Below are positions 54,041 through 63,392 of a stretch of 64,000 nucleotides of DNA, piece after piece. The notes below the pieces were generated by a model. That model did no database searches. It saw nothing but the letters and a program-made list of their open reading frames with translations, and had not been told where the DNA came from. Position 1 is the stretch's first letter; every line of letters starts with the position of its first letter. The stretch comes from Spirochaetaceae bacterium (GTDB lineage Bacteria; Spirochaetota; Spirochaetia; B11-G9). The translations under genes were made by a program, and so were the position numbers. The stretch covers positions 1-64,000 of the forward strand of contig WGCU01000013.1 in the NCBI GenBank assembly GCA_015493635.1. Reading direction: 5' to 3'.

Positions 54041-55453
54041 TTACACATTTTTTGTCCATTTCGTTCCTTCAGGAGTATCTTTAATACTGATCCCTCTCTG
54101 CAGTAAAAGATCCCGGAGGGTATCGGCTTTTGCCCAGTCCCTTCTTTCCCGAGCTTTTTCCCGTTCTTTTATAAGATCCATTATTTCATCATCGAGGACC
54201 TCAACACTTGCTTGTTCGAGCTGTTCTAGATTAAATCCGAAAACTTCATCCATTTTATAAAGGACTGTCAGTTTTTCGCGGGGAGAAATATCCTTGTCTT
54301 TCAGGAGCATCCACATTTCTGACAGTGCTTTAGGAGTATTAAGATCATAAGCAAGAGCAGCTTCGTAATGACCAAGGTATGTGCGTGCTTTGTCTCCAAG
54401 CTGACTAAAAGGACAGGGAGAAGCATCTTCTTTAAGCCGAAGCGTCCTATCGTATAAGTTCTCTCTAGCTTTCCGGGCAGCATCGAGGGATTCATAGGAA
54501 AACTGCAGCTGAGAACGGTAGTGCCCGCCGAGAGAAAAATAACGATAATCGAGAGGGGTGTAGCCCTTATCCACCAGAACGGAAAGCGTAAGAAATTCAC
54601 CGGAAGATTTTGCCATCTTACCTTTTCCAATAATAAGGAACTCGTTATGCATCCAGTAATTAACCCACTTCCTTCCTGTAGCAGCTTCCGACTGGGCTAT
54701 TTCGTTTGTATGATGTATCGGTATGTGGTCAATTCCGCCGCAGTGGATATCGAACTGTTCTCCAAGATACTTCATACTCATGGCACTGCATTCAATATGC
54801 CACCCGGGATATCCCCGTCCCCATGGAGAATCCCAAAGCATCGAATGATGTTCAAACTTTGAGTGGGTAAACCACAGAACAAAGTCATGCGGATTGCGTT
54901 TATTGGAATCTACTGCTATCCGTGCTCCCGCGTGAAGGTTCTGTTTGTCCCGCATGCTGAGTTTACCGTAGTCCGGAAATTTATCAATACTGAAGTAAAT
55001 ATTGCCTCCTGCTTCATAGGTAAATCCTCTGTCCTCCAACCGTTTTATCAGAGCTATCATATCCTGAATGTGGTCAGTTGCTTTACAGGACACTGACGGC
55101 CGTTTAATATGAAGGCTGTCAATATCATGAAAAAAGGCTTCCGTATAAAATGCCGCAATATCCCAGACTGATTTCCCGGTTTCCCGGGAGCTTTTGAGCA
55201 TTTTATCTTCCCCTTCATCCTCATCATCCGTCAGATGGCCTACATCGGTAATATTCATGACATGCGTTACATCATATCCGAAGTATTCAAGGGTACGCCG
55301 GAGAACATCATCAAAAAGATATGCCCGCAGATTTCCAATATGGGCGTAATTGTAAACAGTAGGGCCGCAGCAGTACATTCCAACATGATGATCATGCAGC
55401 GGTGTAAAAAGCTGCATACTTCTACCCATGGTATTATAAAAATGAAGTTCCAT
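54041..55453 (-). CDS. cysS: Cysteine--tRNA ligase
   Basis: 470 residues, normal. HIGN at 38-41 in CCGPTVYNYAHIGN with zinc Cys28 or Cys29; the ECSAMSMKYLG and GGIDHIPIHHTNEIAQSEA zinc/active-site block; KMAKS in place of KMSKS near 275. It charges tRNA-Cys. The start is divergent from murB with 47 bp between the two start codons. Confidence 0.95.
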   Translation of the reverse strand: MELHFYNTMGRSMQLFTPLHDHHVGMYCCGPTVYNYAHIGNLRAYLFDDVLRRTLEYFGYDVTHVMNITDVGHLTDDEDEGEDKMLKSSRETGKSVWDIAAFYTEAFFHDIDSLHIKRPSVSCKATDHIQDMIALIKRLEDRGFTYEAGGNIYFSIDKFPDYGKLSMRDKQNLHAGARIAVDSNKRNPHDFVLWFTHSKFEHHSMLWDSPWGRGYPGWHIECSAMSMKYLGEQFDIHCGGIDHIPIHHTNEIAQSEAATGRKWVNYWMHNEFLIIGKGKMAKSSGEFLTLSVLVDKGYTPLDYRYFSLGGHYRSQLQFSYESLDAARKARENLYDRTLRLKEDASPCPFSQLGDKARTYLGHYEAALAYDLNTPKALSEMWMLLKDKDISPREKLTVLYKMDEVFGFNLEQLEQASVEVLDDEIMDLIKEREKARERRDWAKADTLRDLLLQRGISIKDTPEGTKWTKNV

Positions 55454-55500
55454 ATTTCCCTCCGGATTCCGGCGTATTTTTTTTAAAACAGGTAGTATTC

Positions 55501-56451
55501 ATGCCCGCTTTTACGTATGATAGAACCGTGGATTCAAATGTACGTAAAATACTGGAAAAAATCAATATAAGGGGCGAATTGAAAAAAAATGAGCCCATGT
55601 CTTCTCATACGACCTTTAAAACAGGCGGCCCCGCCGAGTTTTTTTTCATTCCCCGGTCACTTGAAGACTTAAAAGCCATACTTTATTTCTGCAAAGAATA
55701 CGGGGTGCCGTATTTTATTCTCGGCGGAGGAGCAAACATTCTTGTGTCTGACAGGGGAATAAACGGAATAGTTATTGACATGAGGCATTTCAACCGGATT
55801 GGATTCAGAGACACTATCTGTTATGCCGAAAGCGGTGCATCGATAAGCCGAACTGCAGAACAGGCAGGGAGAAAAGGGTTTTCCGGTTTTGAGTTTATCT
55901 ATGCCATGCCCGGTACTGTTGGAGGGGCAATATGGATGAATGCACGCTGTTACGGATCCTCTCTTTCTGATATTCTTTATTCCGTAGACTATCTTGATGA
56001 GAATCTTTCCCTAAAAAAACTTACAAGAAAAATGATTCTTGAAACATCCGGTTATAAAAAATCAGTTTTTCAAACCTCAAACAGTATTATTTTAAAGGGA
56101 GAATTTCTCCTTAAAACGGGAGAGAAAGGTGAAATTGCAGACCGCATGGAAACGTATAAAAAAGACAGAGAACGCAAGGGGCACTTTCTTTTCCCCAGTG
56201 CCGGATCTATCTTTAAAAACAACAGAGAGTTCGGAGAACCGACAGGAGCCATTATTGATTCCCTTGGTTTAAGAGGGCGGAGTATAGGGGGGGCTCAGAT
56301 TGCGCCATTTCATGGAAACATTATCATAAACACAGGGACAGCAACCTCCCGGAATATCAGAGATCTCATTGAGATTTGTAAACAAGAGGCAAAACTAAAA
56401 CGCGGGATACTGTTGGAACGTGAAGTACAGTACGTGGGAACATGGCAATAA
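55501..56451 (+). CDS. murB: UDP-N-acetylenolpyruvoylglucosamine reductase
   Basis: 316 residues. FAD-binding features: SHTTFKTGGPAEFFF near 36, ILGGGANILVSD near 80, and MPGTVGGAIWMNARCYG near 138. The catalytic Ser is in PSAGSIFKNN near 235 and Glu in the C-terminal EREVQYVG region. The compact form lacks the YQ loop of E. coli MurB, so it is type II. It makes UDP-N-acetylmuramic acid for peptidoglycan in the cytoplasm. It is 9 bp before mgtE. Confidence 0.93.
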   Translation: MPAFTYDRTVDSNVRKILEKINIRGELKKNEPMSSHTTFKTGGPAEFFFIPRSLEDLKAILYFCKEYGVPYFILGGGANILVSDRGINGIVIDMRHFNRIGFRDTICYAESGASISRTAEQAGRKGFSGFEFIYAMPGTVGGAIWMNARCYGSSLSDILYSVDYLDENLSLKKLTRKMILETSGYKKSVFQTSNSIILKGEFLLKTGEKGEIADRMETYKKDRERKGHFLFPSAGSIFKNNREFGEPTGAIIDSLGLRGRSIGGAQIAPFHGNIIINTGTATSRNIRDLIEICKQEAKLKRGILLEREVQYVGTWQ

Positions 56452-56460
56452 GGAGGCAGC

Positions 56461-57807
56461 ATGAGTACCTGGGTTGAACATTTCAGAGAGTTCTCAAAAA
56501 TAATGAAACATGAAGAAATGCGGGAGTTTGTTCATTCACTCGACATATCTGAATTACTGGACCAATGGAGGGTCCTTTCTGAAGAAGAAGCGGATACTGT
56601 TTTCAAAAATCTCCCGATAACAAAAAAACGGGATCTTATTGTCGAACTTCCCGATGCGGAGCAGGAACGGATTATCCGTTCGCTATCTGCACAGAATAAA
56701 AAAGAGCTCTTCAAAGAGATGGAGCCGGATGACCTGGTAGATATTGTTCAGACGGTCAGTCACGAAGTACGGAATGCGGTGTGGGAAAGTCTGAGTGACG
56801 ATGCAAAAAAGGAAACGTTGTTTCTTCTGCGGTTTGAAGAAGATGACGCAGCAGGACTCATGACACCACGGTACCTTGCGATACGTGCGTCGATCACTGT
56901 TCAGCAGGCGATCCACTTTATCAGAAACAACTGTGACAAGGTAGAATACCTTTATAATATCTATGTACTGGATGATCTGCAGCGTCTCATTGGAATTGTA
57001 TCCATTAAAGATATCCTTGCGGCAAAAGACGGTACCATTATTTCAGATATTATGGATAGAAATTTCACTTCTGTCAGAGAAGATACTGACCAGGAAGAAG
57101 TCGCAAAAATTCTTGAAGCAAATGATCTTATTTCTGTTCCTGTTGTTGATCAGAATAATCTCCTCCTTGGTGATATTACCTTTGATGATGTTATGGATGT
57201 TATCAGGGAAGAGCAGACTGAAGACATCTACAAGATGGGTGCTCTTTCAGGAGCTGCTGATGACTATACTGAAATTTCCATCTGGGGAATGGTAAAAAAA
57301 AGAGTCCCATGGCTTATTTTACTGCTGCTGGTCGGCACGATTACAACCAACGTTCTTAAACATTACGAACATATTATTCTTGGTGCCGCATTTCTCTTTA
57401 TCTTTATGCCTGTCATAACGGAAACAGGAGGAAATACAGGGAGTCAGGCTTCAACCCTCATGATCAGGGGACTTGCGACAGGGGACATTCATTTCAGGGA
57501 GATATGGAGCATTGTTCTGAAAGAACTTTTTATAGGATTGATCATGGGAATTATCACTGGTATTGTTCTTATACTGCGGAGTATACTGCTCCCTCCGGGA
57601 CTGACACTTCCACAATCTTTAGCTATTGGTGCATCACTTATCTTTGTCGTTGTCATAAGCAATTTGATAGGGACGCTTGCACCTCTTACCATTCATAAAC
57701 TGGGCTATGATCCTGCGGCCATGTCCGGTCCTCTTATGGCAACTATTATCGATGTAGCAGGACTTTCAATCTATTTCGAGACGGCACGTTTCTTTCTCAA
57801 ATTGTAG
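56461..57807 (+). CDS. mgtE: Magnesium transporter MgtE
   Basis: 448 residues. N-terminal superhelical domain (about 1-125), paired CBS domains (about 130-250; LMTPRYLAIRASITVQQAIHFIR) and five membrane segments (about 277-448). The pore signature TETGGNTGSQASTLMIRGLATGDI is near 322-345. It is an inner-membrane Mg2+ channel gated by cytosolic Mg2+ through the CBS domains. AGGAGG lies before the ATG. The tail overlaps the convergent gene by 11 bp. Confidence 0.95.
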   Translation: MSTWVEHFREFSKIMKHEEMREFVHSLDISELLDQWRVLSEEEADTVFKNLPITKKRDLIVELPDAEQERIIRSLSAQNKKELFKEMEPDDLVDIVQTVSHEVRNAVWESLSDDAKKETLFLLRFEEDDAAGLMTPRYLAIRASITVQQAIHFIRNNCDKVEYLYNIYVLDDLQRLIGIVSIKDILAAKDGTIISDIMDRNFTSVREDTDQEEVAKILEANDLISVPVVDQNNLLLGDITFDDVMDVIREEQTEDIYKMGALSGAADDYTEISIWGMVKKRVPWLILLLLVGTITTNVLKHYEHIILGAAFLFIFMPVITETGGNTGSQASTLMIRGLATGDIHFREIWSIVLKELFIGLIMGIITGIVLILRSILLPPGLTLPQSLAIGASLIFVVVISNLIGTLAPLTIHKLGYDPAAMSGPLMATIIDVAGLSIYFETARFFLKL

Positions 57808-59077
57808 TATCAAACCCAATGGAATAATGCATTTCGCCGGTATGCGCGCTTTTCCTGAAGGAAAATGAGATAACAGCGTTTTGAGTATACATTTCTGCCG
57901 CAACCCCTCCCTCCAGACAAAGAAGAGGAGATGTATGGATATCCTTTATAAGGGAAACTGTTACACTCAGTAAAAAAGCTGAGGTTTTACCGCTTAGCGA
58001 CAGTGTTCCCTTTCTTCTGAAGGGGTGTCCCTCTTCTCCTTTTTCTGCAAAAAGCAATTTTCCAGAAAAAGGCCCCTCTGCCGCCTTTACGCTGCCTTCC
58101 ACTGAATAACAGGTATCGGCACTTCCAGAAGGGTTAAAAACAGCTGCATCTGCCCCCTTCACCGTCAACAGAAAAGGGTCTTTCCCAAACTGGATACAGA
58201 TGCCCCCATGGAACATGCTGCCGGTAAAAAAAACAGGGTATGCCGGTTTTTTATCAATTCGGTATTTTCCATCTACGGTGATGGAGAACCATTTAAGGGG
58301 AAAAAATGTAACGGTACCGCTGCTTAAAAGGTGTCCTTTTTCCAGTTTCCCTGAAGGCAGCATAAAATCTTTATCAGCGTACACCTCCAATACACTTATT
58401 TCCCACGGAAACAGAAAAGCCTGTATCACATTTCGTACAAGCAAACCCGATCGAAAATAAGGATTACCGGATAAAACAAAGAGAGTCTTCATGCTCAAAA
58501 AATTGAATATGCTCTGCACTTCCATTCCTGAATAAAACGGTTCAGAGATGGCTGTGTCCGGATAATCGTTTCTCCATTCATCAGAAGCAAATGCTTTTTT
58601 TTCGTCAGCACGAAACAGTACATGAAAAGAAAGCTGATCAGACACTTTTATGGTTGTCATACTACCTGCCCATAATTCAGGCTGCAATATGCAGGTAAGA
58701 GAAGTCTCAAAAGGAAGCAAAATTGAAATACCTTGTACACCGCCGGTACTGTTTTCAAATTTTTTTTCTGCACCAGTTTCTTCCCGGTAAACCAACGATT
58801 CGGCCCGGTAGCTGAAAGGATGAAAAAGTTCCCGCCAAATTCCGGAAGGCTTTAACCGTCCTGCTTTTATACGGTCACTGTAAAAAGAAAAACTGTACTG
58901 ATACGAATTCATTAAACTGTCATGAACTCCGGTAAGAGCAAGTGAATACCATTGATTATACCGTATATATCGTACTCTCTGCAAAGAATCTTCTGCTCTG
59001 GCTGATATTTTCTCTTCCGTCTCTGCATAAACTGCAGTAACAAGAAGTAAAAGGAAAGCATAAATTTTCATCCTCAT
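57797..59077 (-). CDS. Putative outer-membrane protein
   Basis: 426 residues with a signal peptide (MKIYAFLLLLVTAVYA). The mature chain alternates polar and aromatic/hydrophobic residues with frequent turns, as in beta-barrels (WFSITVDGKYRI, FSGKLLFAEKG). I do not recognise a family. The start may be ATG 59077 or ATG 59071; both lack a clear ribosome-binding site. It is alone on its strand here, between mgtE and ackA. Confidence 0.6.
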   Translation of the reverse strand: MRMKIYAFLLLLVTAVYAETEEKISARAEDSLQRVRYIRYNQWYSLALTGVHDSLMNSYQYSFSFYSDRIKAGRLKPSGIWRELFHPFSYRAESLVYREETGAEKKFENSTGGVQGISILLPFETSLTCILQPELWAGSMTTIKVSDQLSFHVLFRADEKKAFASDEWRNDYPDTAISEPFYSGMEVQSIFNFLSMKTLFVLSGNPYFRSGLLVRNVIQAFLFPWEISVLEVYADKDFMLPSGKLEKGHLLSSGTVTFFPLKWFSITVDGKYRIDKKPAYPVFFTGSMFHGGICIQFGKDPFLLTVKGADAAVFNPSGSADTCYSVEGSVKAAEGPFSGKLLFAEKGEEGHPFRRKGTLSLSGKTSAFLLSVTVSLIKDIHTSPLLCLEGGVAAEMYTQNAVISFSFRKSAHTGEMHYSIGFDTTI

Positions 59078-59121
59078 ATGCTATATTTACAACAAAGATA
59101 CCTCTGCTGCTTGAAGAACAC

Positions 59122-59149
59122 TTTACTTTTTACAAAAAAAAGTTATGAT
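59122..59149 (+). promoter_or_regulatory. Candidate promoter of ackA
   Basis: TTTACT at 59122-59127, 16-bp spacer and TATGAT at 59144-59149. It would give a leader of about 20 bases holding the GAGGAGG ribosome-binding site of ackA. Confidence 0.45.
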
Positions 59150-59174
59150 GTACTTTTTAAATGAGGAGGAATTG

Positions 59175-60515
59175 ATGATTATTTTAACTTTAAACTGCGG
59201 AAGTTCATCTGCTAAATATCAGGTTTACGACTGGAAAAACAAGAACGTTCTTGCCAACGGTATCGTTGAAAGAGTGGGACAAAGCGATAGCCTCATAGAA
59301 CACAACAGGACTGGAGAAACTCCCTATACTCTGAAGCACAGCTGTCCCGACCATAAAGAAGCTATTCAGCTTATTATAAATACCATTATTGATCCGGAAG
59401 TTGGGGCTATTTCCGATATAAATCAAATCAAAGCAGTGGGACACAGAGTAGTTCAGGGTGGTGAAAAATTCAATAAATCTCTTATCATAGACAAAGAGGC
59501 TCTGGATACCTTTAAGGAAGTCCAGGATCTTGCTCCTCTTCATAATCCTGCCAATATTCTGGGCATAGAAGCTGCCCAGGAGGTTCTTCCTTCTGTTCCC
59601 CACTGTGCCATTATGGATACAGCATGGCACCAGACAATGCCTGAAAGTGCCTACATCTACGCGCTCCCCTACGAATGGTATGAAAAATACAATGTCCGCA
59701 GGTACGGATACCATGGAACTTCCTTTCTCTACGTTTCAAAACGGACATCGGTGCTCCTGGGAAAGGATCCTCTGGAAACCAATGCAATTATCTGTCATAT
59801 AGGAAACGGCGCAAGTATCTGCGCTGTTAAAAATGGTATTTCTGTTGACACCTCAATGGGGCTTACCCCTCTTGAAGGATTGGTTATGGGGACAAGAAGC
59901 GGAGACTTTGATCCTGCAATTATCTTTTATCTCATGAATAAAACTGAGCTTAAACCTGATGAAATTGAAAAAGCTCTTAATAAGAAGAGCGGTGTCCTTG
60001 GTATTTCCGGAAAATATATTGACAGAAGAGATATTCAAAAAGCGGCGGCGGAAGGAGATGCCCGCTCTCAGCTTGCTCTTGATATAGAAGTATACCGCCT
60101 TAAAAAATACATCGGCGCGTATGCAGCTGCTCTTGGAAGGGTTGATGCTCTTGTTTTTACTGCCGGTGTAGGTGAAATGGCCCCGGCAATACGGACAAGG
60201 ATACTTGACGGACTTGACAATATTGGTATTTCTGCTGATCTTGATAAATCAATGCTTTCACATACAAGAAATACCGAAACAGATATTACCAAAGAAGGAT
60301 CCGCAACGAAGGTCTTTGTTATTCCCACAGATGAAGAACTTGTCATGACTGAAGATACCTACGCGTTAATGGCGGGTACGTACGATGTTCACACTCATTT
60401 TACCTATTCATTCCAGGATAAACATTATATCAACAAAGTCCGGGAAGCGGGACTTAAACGTGATCTTGAATCACAGCCTGAACTCGCATCCATCATTGCA
60501 AAAATACCTGAATGA
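59175..60515 (+). CDS. ackA: Acetate kinase
   Basis: 446 residues from ATG 59175, chosen because GAGGAGG precedes it and the chain then begins [16 protein letters not shown], the first acetate-kinase signature. The second, [10 protein letters not shown], and the [13 protein letters not shown] block with catalytic His are present, as is GNGASICAV. It is about 45 residues longer than E. coli AckA through a C-terminal extension (after [12 protein letters not shown]). It makes ATP from acetyl phosphate. No pta is nearby. Confidence 0.94.
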   Translation: MIILTLNCGSSSAKYQVYDWKNKNVLANGIVERVGQSDSLIEHNRTGETPYTLKHSCPDHKEAIQLIINTIIDPEVGAISDINQIKAVGHRVVQGGEKFNKSLIIDKEALDTFKEVQDLAPLHNPANILGIEAAQEVLPSVPHCAIMDTAWHQTMPESAYIYALPYEWYEKYNVRRYGYHGTSFLYVSKRTSVLLGKDPLETNAIICHIGNGASICAVKNGISVDTSMGLTPLEGLVMGTRSGDFDPAIIFYLMNKTELKPDEIEKALNKKSGVLGISGKYIDRRDIQKAAAEGDARSQLALDIEVYRLKKYIGAYAAALGRVDALVFTAGVGEMAPAIRTRILDGLDNIGISADLDKSMLSHTRNTETDITKEGSATKVFVIPTDEELVMTEDTYALMAGTYDVHTHFTYSFQDKHYINKVREAGLKRDLESQPELASIIAKIPE

Positions 60516-60524
60516 AACTATTCA

Positions 60525-60558
60525 AAAGCGCACACGGCTGTTCTACCCTGTGCGCTTT
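60525..60558. terminator. Shared hairpin between convergent ackA and DJ-1 gene
   Basis: Perfect 10-bp stem AAAGCGCACA (60525-60534) / TGTGCGCTTT (60549-60558) with a 14-base loop. Moderate T-rich tracts follow on both strands. It sits between the two convergent stop codons and probably ends both transcripts. Confidence 0.8.
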
Positions 60559-60560
60559 CA

Positions 60561-61127
60561 TTATACATCTTCGTCAGCTGAAAAAAGAACAGACGAGGCA
60601 ATCTCATCGGCAATTTCACTGCCGCGTAGATATTTCAATATAGCAAACGCATAGTGGAATGCCGTACCGGGGCCTCTGCTTGTAATAAAATTGCCATCGG
60701 TAACCACATTATCTTCGGTAAAGGTCAGTGTATCGGTAAACTGGAATTCAGTTCCCGGATAACCGGTTACTTTTTTATGAGTAAGCAGTCCCCGGGGGGA
60801 AAGGACAAGAGCAGGAGAAGCACAGATAGCTGCAGTAAGTTTGCCCTCAGTCTGCATGGTATCCAGAAACCTGCCTACCACCGTAGAGTCTGCAAGATTA
60901 TTGGCTCCCGGTATACCTCCCGGTAGGACAACCCCGTCAAAATCAGAAGGAGATACCTTATCAGCAGCAACATCAGCATGTATCGTCAGGCCATGAGCCC
61001 CGGTTACTGAATCTCCATTCACTCCGGCAACGGTGACTTCTATTCCGCCTCTTCTCAGTACATCAATGGGAATAACCGCTTCAATTTCCTCAAATCCTTC
61101 TGCCAAAAAAACAACAACCTTTTTCAC
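60561..61127 (-). CDS. DJ-1/PfpI family protein
   Basis: 188 residues, single domain. The nucleophile Cys is in the elbow TAAICASPALVL near 103, with the conserved Glu in FLAEGFEEIEAVIP near 15-17. It is closest to the DJ-1/YajL/ThiJ type, linked to repair of glycated or oxidised groups or to chaperone activity. GTG start behind GAGGAGGTG. It is 11 bp after the DAHP synthase gene. Confidence 0.88.
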   Translation of the reverse strand: MKKVVVFLAEGFEEIEAVIPIDVLRRGGIEVTVAGVNGDSVTGAHGLTIHADVAADKVSPSDFDGVVLPGGIPGANNLADSTVVGRFLDTMQTEGKLTAAICASPALVLSPRGLLTHKKVTGYPGTEFQFTDTLTFTEDNVVTDGNFITSRGPGTAFHYAFAILKYLRGSEIADEIASSVLFSADEDV

Positions 61128-61138
61128 TGTTCACCTCC

Positions 61139-62197
61139 TCATTTCTTCCGCAGAGTTTCCGCGGCCTTCATCAAAAGCGACTCTGTTTCATCCCATCCTA
61201 TGCAGGCATCAGTTATGGAAACACCGTACCTAAGCAGGGAAATATCTGCAGGTATTTTCTGATTTCCCTCAAACAGATTGCTCTCAAGCATAACCCCTGC
61301 AACATCTTTTTGTCCATAAAGAATTTGATCAATAACAGAGCGGAAGACACGCCGCTGTCTTGTAAATTTTTTACCTGAGTTTGCATGTGAACAGTCTACA
61401 ACGAGGGCAGAATAGATATCCGCTTTTTTCATAAGTACCACTGCTTCCTCAACATCCTCTTCATAATAGTTGGGACCGGAGTCTCCCCCCCGGAGAATAA
61501 TATGACACGAATCATTCCCCGTTGTACGGAAAACAGCAGTTCCCCCGCTCTGATCTATACCGATAAAACTCGCCTGCTGTGATGCTGTCTTCATGGCATT
61601 AACCGCCAGCTGCAGATTTCCGCTTGTTCCGTTTTTGAATCCCACAGGCATTGACAGGCCGCTCGCCAGATTCCGATGGACCTGGCTTTCCGTTGTGCGT
61701 GCCCCAATAGCAGCCCAAGACAGGAAATCAGATATATACTGGGGAATAATGGGATCAAGCATCTCGGAGCCTGCCGGTACCCCTATTTCGCTTATATCCT
61801 TAAGAAGCTGCCGGGCTATTCCTATGCCCTTCTCAATATCATAAGAACCATCCATATCGGGGTCTAAAATCATACCCCGCCATCCTACCGTTGTCCTGGG
61901 TTTTTCAAAATAGATACGCATAACAATAAAAAACTGATCCTGAACTTCCAGGGAGAGTTTCTTGAGCTTTTGAGCATACTCCATCGCTGCTTTTCGGTCA
62001 TGTATTGAACAAGGTCCGACTATTGCAAGAAGCCGTCGATCTTCACGTTTCAAGATCTTTTTTATTGTTTCTCTGCTTTCTCGTACAAGTTTTTTTGTAA
62101 TTTCACTTGGTGGATACTTCTTTTTCAGTGCTTCTGGAGATATCAGAGGCTGAATTTGTTTAATGTGCAGATTGTTAATTGTATTTGGATTATTCAT
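61139..62197 (-). CDS. aroF: 3-deoxy-7-phosphoheptulonate (DAHP) synthase, class I-alpha
   Basis: 352 residues from ATG 62197, favoured by GGAAGGT just upstream; an ATG at 62218 would add seven residues. It is the AroF/G/H type by length and motifs: VGPCSIHDRKAAMEYA near 65, EKPRTTVGWRG near 95-106, GARTTESQVHRNLASG near 170 and DCSHANSGK near 265. It condenses PEP and erythrose-4-phosphate at the head of aromatic synthesis. Which feedback class (Phe, Tyr, Trp) cannot be told. It overlaps the MBL gene by 8 bp. Confidence 0.93.
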   Translation of the reverse strand: MNNPNTINNLHIKQIQPLISPEALKKKYPPSEITKKLVRESRETIKKILKREDRRLLAIVGPCSIHDRKAAMEYAQKLKKLSLEVQDQFFIVMRIYFEKPRTTVGWRGMILDPDMDGSYDIEKGIGIARQLLKDISEIGVPAGSEMLDPIIPQYISDFLSWAAIGARTTESQVHRNLASGLSMPVGFKNGTSGNLQLAVNAMKTASQQASFIGIDQSGGTAVFRTTGNDSCHIILRGGDSGPNYYEEDVEEAVVLMKKADIYSALVVDCSHANSGKKFTRQRRVFRSVIDQILYGQKDVAGVMLESNLFEGNQKIPADISLLRYGVSITDACIGWDETESLLMKAAETLRKK

Positions 62198-62954
62198 TTT
62201 TACCTTCCAATGCTTCACCTTTATGACAGATGATTATTTTTCTCGTTTTCTGTGCATGACTGTTTTTTACCATCTCTTCAAGAATTTTAACAGAGTTATT
62301 CGTATCGGACAGATGGCATAGATAAACGGTGGATGGACCTTTTGTTTTATCAAGACTTTCAAGAAACGTAAGAGCAGATTCATTTGAAAGATGTCCCTCT
62401 CTAGAGGCAATTCGTTTTTTAAGATAGGGTGGATACGGACCGTTAGCCAGCATATCCTCATCATAGTTTGTTTCCAGAAAAAGGACATCTGACCGCATGA
62501 TAAAACTGCCGGCATCTTCGGGGATAACGCCGGTATCAGTTAACAGAGTAAAACGAGTCCCCCCGATAGCAAAATAAAACCCGATAGAATATGGTGCGTC
62601 ATGGGACGTGAGAAAGGGTACAAAGGTTAACGTGTCAAATGAATATTCCTTCCCCGGTACCACATCCAGACGTGAAAAAGGAGAAATTTTATCCGCCTCG
62701 GATCTGGATAGATCCTGATGCATCACAACAGGAATTTTCAACTTTCGGGAAAGCCTTCCAACTCCCCGGCAGTGATCCTGATGAGTATGGGTTAGCATGA
62801 TAAATTTAAGTTTACGAATATCAAAACGAAAAGCTTTCGCCCGGTTCATAACCTCCTTCATGGAAAATCCGTTATCTATAAGAAAACTGAAAGCACCATT
62901 CTCAAATATATATGCGTTCGCACTTGATCCGCTTCCGAGTACTGCATATTTCAT
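62190..62954 (-). CDS. MBL-fold metallohydrolase (WalJ/YycJ-like)
   Basis: 254 residues from ATG 62954, which overlaps the upstream stop by 4 bp (ATGA); other ATGs at 62972 and 62963 are possible. The chain opens MKYAVLGSGSSANAYIFE and has the metal motif THTHQDHCRGVGRL near 55, then the aspartate-containing LLTDTGVIP and ETNYDEDML block, and a late His in CHLSDTNNS. The order matches the YycJ/WalJ group, proposed DNA exonucleases or regulators of cell-wall signalling. Confidence 0.85.
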   Translation of the reverse strand: MKYAVLGSGSSANAYIFENGAFSFLIDNGFSMKEVMNRAKAFRFDIRKLKFIMLTHTHQDHCRGVGRLSRKLKIPVVMHQDLSRSEADKISPFSRLDVVPGKEYSFDTLTFVPFLTSHDAPYSIGFYFAIGGTRFTLLTDTGVIPEDAGSFIMRSDVLFLETNYDEDMLANGPYPPYLKKRIASREGHLSNESALTFLESLDKTKGPSTVYLCHLSDTNNSVKILEEMVKNSHAQKTRKIIICHKGEALEGKNE

Positions 62955-63286
62955 TTCAACCATACCGCCCATTCTTTCACGGCATCTCCGATAGTAACTT
63001 CATTACCGTTACGGACAACAGGTGTAATCATAAGCTGATTATTTTCCTGTATTTCTTCCAGAGCATCAAACTCCATATACACATACCCTTTCTTCTTATA
63101 TATTTTTGAATTCTTGTCTACAAGCTCTTCAGGATTTATTTTCCGGATAATATTACGAAGTTCTCCGTCAGAAAGACTCCGTTCCTGTAAATCTACAAAA
63201 TGGAAAGGGACATTCCTCTCTTTAAAAAACCGTATTGCCTTTTTTGTGTTATTACATTTTTTGGTACCTATTATCTGAATATTCAT
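62951..63286 (-). CDS. ArsC/Spx-family protein
   Basis: 111 residues with a thioredoxin-like fold. The single active-site Cys is Cys11 in GTKKCNNTKKAIRFF; the C-terminal half has MITPVVRNGNEVTIG with the cis-Pro. There is no CxxC. It may be an arsenate-reductase-like (YffB) protein or an Spx-type regulator; the context gives no arsenic link. First gene of the operon with MBL, DAHP synthase and DJ-1. Confidence 0.8.
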   Translation of the reverse strand: MNIQIIGTKKCNNTKKAIRFFKERNVPFHFVDLQERSLSDGELRNIIRKINPEELVDKNSKIYKKKGYVYMEFDALEEIQENNQLMITPVVRNGNEVTIGDAVKEWAVWLK

Positions 63287-63392
63287 ATTCTTTCTCCGTA
63301 CGTTACTTTAATATGCTTTGGCATGGTTCTTCAAGCATCAATCCCCCTTTTTTAAAATTGACTTTACAGAAAAATTATGTTACCCCATACAC

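Noticed and set aside
59205..59714. 169-residue minus-strand frame inside ackA
   Set aside because: It is opposite the strongest acetate-kinase motifs and has no protein-like motif of its own.
63350..63392. TTGACT at 63358-63363 as an asnS promoter
   Set aside because: The nearest -10-like TATGTT is only 12 bp away and no good box lies at 16-18 bp.
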